Assembly: GCA_019115225.1 (NCBI GenBank)
Contig: DXEA01000108.1
Location: 1-37,491, forward strand
From: Candidatus Evtepia faecigallinarum
GTDB lineage: Bacteria; Bacillota; Clostridia; Oscillospirales; Oscillospiraceae
Reading direction: 5' to 3'
DNA length: 37,491 bases
The notes under the pieces are model-generated. The model was not told the DNA's origin. It searched no databases and saw only the letters and a list, made by a program, of their open reading frames with translations. This document shows positions 34,901 through 37,491 of the stretch, one piece after another. The translations under genes and the position numbers were made by a program. How positions within the stretch are numbered: position 1 is the stretch's first letter; each line of letters begins with the position of its first letter.

Positions 34901-37291
34901 GCTCTTGCCGTCGAAAGTACCATTGTAAGGAACTATCTCCGTACCAATGGGAGAGGCCCACAGGCGGAACTGGCTGCCGTCACCGTTGAGTTTGAAGTCT
35001 TCCGTCAGCACATTTTGATTGATGGAGATGTCCGCCGTCAGCTCGGCGTCAGCAACGGCGTTTTGTGGCACCTCATTTCCAATAATGCTGCTATCCCCAT
35101 TCACCAGACCCGCAAACCAGTACAGCTGTCCGGCATTGCCGATCTGATAGACGCCGTTTTGCAGGGTGGCCGGTTGGCATACACCGCAGCCACAGAATCC
35201 TTCTGTATCGTAGTGGTGCTCTATGAATTGTTCGTAGCCCTCACCGGTATAGTGTACGATTCCGTGCGTGCTGTCGAGGGTGGGAGAGGGGTCCTTTTCC
35301 GAGCCCTCCAAATTCTGCCGCCATGTATCATTCACCTTTTCACCATTCAGCAGCCACGCCACCTCGCCGGAGGCGAATTGGTCGGCGGTTTTTTTTGCCG
35401 TGGCTTCGCCGTTACCATTGCCAATGCCGCTGCTGGCGGTGTCTTGGAGCCAGTAGCAGTTGGTAATTAATGAGCCGTCACCATAATTGCTAGTGTCCTG
35501 TCCGCACACACCGCCCACATTATCATTACCATTACCGCTCACAGCGCCGGTGTTATAGCAGTTGACGATTGCGCTATTGCTCTCCCCGCACACGCCGCCC
35601 ACATTGCCAGTACCGCTCACAGTACCGGTGTTATAGCAATTGATGATGGTGTCTCCGTCGTTCAACCCGCACACGCCGCCCACATTGCCGCTGCCGCTCA
35701 CAGTACCGGCACTGGAACAGTTGGTGATTCTGGTGGTATCGCCGGCAGTGCTGGAGCCATAGTTCCACCCGCATACGCCGCCCACATTGCCGCTGCCCGT
35801 CACGGTGCCTTCAACCCGACAGTTTTCGATATAGCTATCACCGTCGATATTTGCCCCACACACACCGCCGATATTGACCGTTCCAGTGGTGCTTGTTTTA
35901 CCCGACAGATAGCAGTCTTTCAGTGTGACATTTTTCACCGTGCCGCTTTTAACGCGGCCGAACAGGCCAACATAGACATCGGAATCAGCAACCGTCTCGT
36001 TGATGTCGCAATACAGCCCGAAGATGATATGGTTCTGACCATCAAAAATGCCGGTGTAGGCAACGCTGCCATCCTTGCCGATGGGCGTCCACGCATGTGC
36101 CGGGGACCCGTTGAGTTTGCCGTCTGCCGTCAGCACGTTCTTGTTGATGGTGATGTCCGCCGTCAGCACGGCGTGGGCGGCGGTGTTTTGCGGTGTGCCA
36201 TCGCCCAGCTTGCCATTCACCAGCCCGGCGAACCAGTAGAGCTGTCCAGCGTTGCCGATCTGATAGACGCCGTCGTCCTTCTGTGCGGCCTGATAAAATA
36301 GACCACCGCCTTCTGGGCCGAACCCGTTTTCATACTTTAATTCCACATTTTCATATTTTTGTGTGCTGCTTATAATAACGACAAAACCGTGTGTCTCGTC
36401 TAAGATGGGAGTAGCGTCTCCGCCATTGCCCAAAGTCTGCCGCCACGGACCGTTAATCTGGCCCTGATTCAGCAGCCATGTTACCTCGCCCGAGGCGAAT
36501 TTCTCGGCGGTTTTGGAGGCGACTTCCTCGACTGTGCCTTCGTCGAAGCCAACGCTGCCTCCTGAAGAATCGTTGGCGAGCCAGTAGCAGTTCGTTATCT
36601 TACCATCTATGTAGTCTATCTCTTCTTCGCCGTCATCGTAGGAGTAGCGCCCGTTATACCCGCACACGCCGCCGACATAACTGCCGCTGCCGGTCACGCT
36701 GCCGGTACTGTAGCAGTTCGCTATCGTTCCGCAGTTATACCCGCACACGCCGCCGAGGTTATCGCCGCCGTTCACCGTGCCGCTGAAGCTGCAATTTTCT
36801 ATCCTGCCATACACGTCTATATATCCGCACACGCCGCCGATGTAATTGCCGTTGCCGGTCACAGCGCCGGAGACACTGACGTTCTTCACCATGCCGTCCC
36901 GAAAGTCACCGCCGACATAGCCGAACAGGCCGGTATAGTCGCTGGTGCTGTTGTTAACGTTCAACCCGCTGATGGTGTGACCCTGGCCGTCGAAGGTGCC
37001 GATGTAGGCATTGGATTCGTCTTTGCCGATGGACGTCCACTGGATATCGGCAAGGTCGATGTCCGCCGTCAGCACGGCACAGGCAGAGGTGTCTTGCTGT
37101 GTGTCGGTGCCGATGATGTTCGCATCGCCGTTGACCAGCCCGGCGAACCAGTAGAGCTCCTCTGCGCTGCTGATCTGGTAGGGGTCTTCCGCCGTGCCAG
37201 TGCCCTCAGGGGCCGCCGCCAGGGCGGTGACGGTGAGCAGGCCCAGCAGCAGGCCAGCGCAGAACAGCAGGCGTATCAGTCGTTTTGTCAT
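32000..37291 (-). CDS. Giant secreted S-layer-anchored protein: signal peptide, three GLUG-repeat modules, InlB B-type repeats, three C-terminal SLH domains
   Basis: MTKRLIRLLFCAGLLLGLLTVTALAA signal; repeated GGVCGxNxGxIxNCYxTGxV; YTFAGWY repeats; FTDL..WYWDAVAYVYRHDMMAGYG / FNDVADGAWYFDAVTWAASQGIVGGYG SLH motifs; SD ggagg before ATG 37291. Confidence 0.92.
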   Translation of the reverse strand: MTKRLIRLLFCAGLLLGLLTVTALAAAPEGTGTAEDPYQISSAEELYWFAGLVNGDANIIGTDTQQDTSACAVLTADIDLADIQWTSIGKDESNAYIGTFDGQGHTISGLNVNNSTSDYTGLFGYVGGDFRDGMVKNVSVSGAVTGNGNYIGGVCGYIDVYGRIENCSFSGTVNGGDNLGGVCGYNCGTIANCYSTGSVTGSGSYVGGVCGYNGRYSYDDGEEEIDYIDGKITNCYWLANDSSGGSVGFDEGTVEEVASKTAEKFASGEVTWLLNQGQINGPWRQTLGNGGDATPILDETHGFVVIISSTQKYENVELKYENGFGPEGGGLFYQAAQKDDGVYQIGNAGQLYWFAGLVNGKLGDGTPQNTAAHAVLTADITINKNVLTADGKLNGSPAHAWTPIGKDGSVAYTGIFDGQNHIIFGLYCDINETVADSDVYVGLFGRVKSGTVKNVTLKDCYLSGKTSTTGTVNIGGVCGANIDGDSYIENCRVEGTVTGSGNVGGVCGWNYGSSTAGDTTRITNCSSAGTVSGSGNVGGVCGLNDGDTIINCYNTGTVSGTGNVGGVCGESNSAIVNCYNTGAVSGNGNDNVGGVCGQDTSNYGDGSLITNCYWLQDTASSGIGNGNGEATAKKTADQFASGEVAWLLNGEKVNDTWRQNLEGSEKDPSPTLDSTHGIVHYTGEGYEQFIEHHYDTEGFCGCGVCQPATLQNGVYQIGNAGQLYWFAGLVNGDSSIIGNEVPQNAVADAELTADISINQNVLTEDFKLNGDGSQFRLWASPIGTEIVPYNGTFDGKSYAIRGLYYKGNSFYAGLFGQIGTGGVVKNLKLEDSYAGVDARVNFFAYGVGGVCAVNLGTIENCSFSGFVEDEQSASTNIYVGGVCGRNDGSITSCYSTGNVFGAGDGNVCAGGVCGRNFGSGSITNCYNTNAVTGWDCTLGGVCGENAGSIANCYNTGNVTNGDCYTGGVCGENLSSITNCYSTGNVEAGTPGGVCGSNDGGSITSCYSTGNVTGGTPGGVCGYNYAANGGTAIITNCYSTGNVSGDSDFISIFGDRVVDVGGVCGYNYAANGGTAIITNCYSTGNVSGDGNDNFKVNVGGVCGGNEVYSNGNASISNCYWLEGINSSINGIGNDSNATGAEKKTAEQFASGEVAWLLNSEQENGPWRQTLGTDNFPVLASTHSAVYRVTVEDEVKGYYNSGDTFTLPDATEIKPGYTFLWSGGGKTYEPGATATITADTTFTAQWTANIYTVTLHPNDGTIAEGKDVTSYTYGVGAALPTEVTRRGYTFAGWYESADFSGSPVTAITDTDIGNKIYYAKWTVNTYAVTLNPNSGAIAEGENVTSYTYGVGAVLPTDVTRRGYTFAGWYDNEELGGDPVTAIPADAIGDVAYWAKWEPVSSGGRPTLTVSQQLINKIKAAKDGDTVEITLKPSQTKLDKEVFETLSGRDVTLVLHLDGEVDWTIYGLDIAADAVLTDLDMGVSMNTTTIPVDLINAITGEIGTVQITLAHDGEFGFVLTLTAPLGAENEGLWANLYRYDESAGAMTFQTAALVDEDGNVALPFDHASQYALVLDDKSHELPFTDLTAGAWYWDAVAYVYRHDMMAGYGDNLFGPNDDLSRAQLCQIVYNMEGQPTASGGGTFNDVADGAWYFDAVTWAASQGIVGGYGNGKFGPDDAITREQLATILYRYAQAKGYDVSVGEDTNILSYTDAQAVSEYSIPAMQWACGAGIIEGVTESTLAPQGNSTRAQVATMLMRFCEEYGMR
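34032..34114. repeat. 83-bp exact direct repeat, copy 1 (inside GLUG region)
   Basis: ccggacacgttgccggtgctataacag...cgcacacgccgcc; identical to 34161-34243, offset 129 bp. Confidence 0.95.
34161..34243. repeat. 83-bp exact direct repeat, copy 2
   Basis: Identical to 34032-34114; 129-bp (43-codon) period. Confidence 0.95.
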
Positions 37292-37422
37292 GTCGAACCT
37301 CCTTCGCACTTGCAGAGGGATGCTCCCCTGGTGTCACCCTTCCCAGAACGCAAAAATCCCCTCGCAACAGTTTTTTCGTTCTGTTGTCACATGATTGCCG
37401 CGGGAACACGACCTTTGTCCCT

Positions 37423-37451
37423 ATTATACACGAACAGACCAAAATCGACAA
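37423..37451 (-). promoter_or_regulatory. Promoter of the SLH protein gene
   Basis: Minus TTGTCG-17 nt-TATAAT. Confidence 0.55.
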
Positions 37452-37491
37452 ACAGTTTTTCCCCAAAATTGCATACAGACATAGGAAAGCA

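Noticed and set aside
33900-36850. Regularly spaced repeats resembling a CRISPR array
   Set aside because: Repeats are in-frame GLUG coding units of variable length within one ORF, with no constant repeat/spacer structure and no cas genes.
31846-37491. Other attachment site of the recombinase element within the window
   Set aside because: No sequence matching the junction region (tgattgcagcagagc) or cotJC N-terminal coding sequence was found on the right side; the far end must be outside or lost.

Overview
Window from a GC-rich, probably spore-forming Firmicute/Clostridia genome. The left part is ordinary chromosome: livH/livJ-type transporter genes, sbcCD, ridA, proC, a PAP2 phosphatase, two adjacent tRNA-Ser genes, an AlkD-like protein, a YjbR-like protein and an alcohol dehydrogenase. 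From ~13.0 to 28.3 kb there is a compact molybdenum-cofactor/formate-dehydrogenase island: MogA/MoaB-MoaE-like fusion, MobB-MoaC fusion, MoaA, two MoeA-type proteins, ModCBA, FdhD, Cys-type FdhA, a NuoF-tail/GltD-like electron-transfer protein, MobA and XdhC. From ~28.7 kb to the right edge the sequence changes character. A large serine recombinase lies directly against a 3' fragment of a CotJC-like spore-coat manganese-catalase gene. Upstream of it (minus strand) are a 48-aa ORF, a ~0.7-kb hairpin-rich region with no convincing protein, a sigma-like gene with an SD-occluding hairpin, and a 1.76-kaa Cys-rich GLUG-repeat/SLH surface protein. The most interesting candidates are the possible insertion in cotJC, the structured noncoding region in the same element, the SD-sequestering hairpin, and a mutually exclusive anti-SD pairing in the modA leader. 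Everything was read by eye; no homology search or folding program was run.
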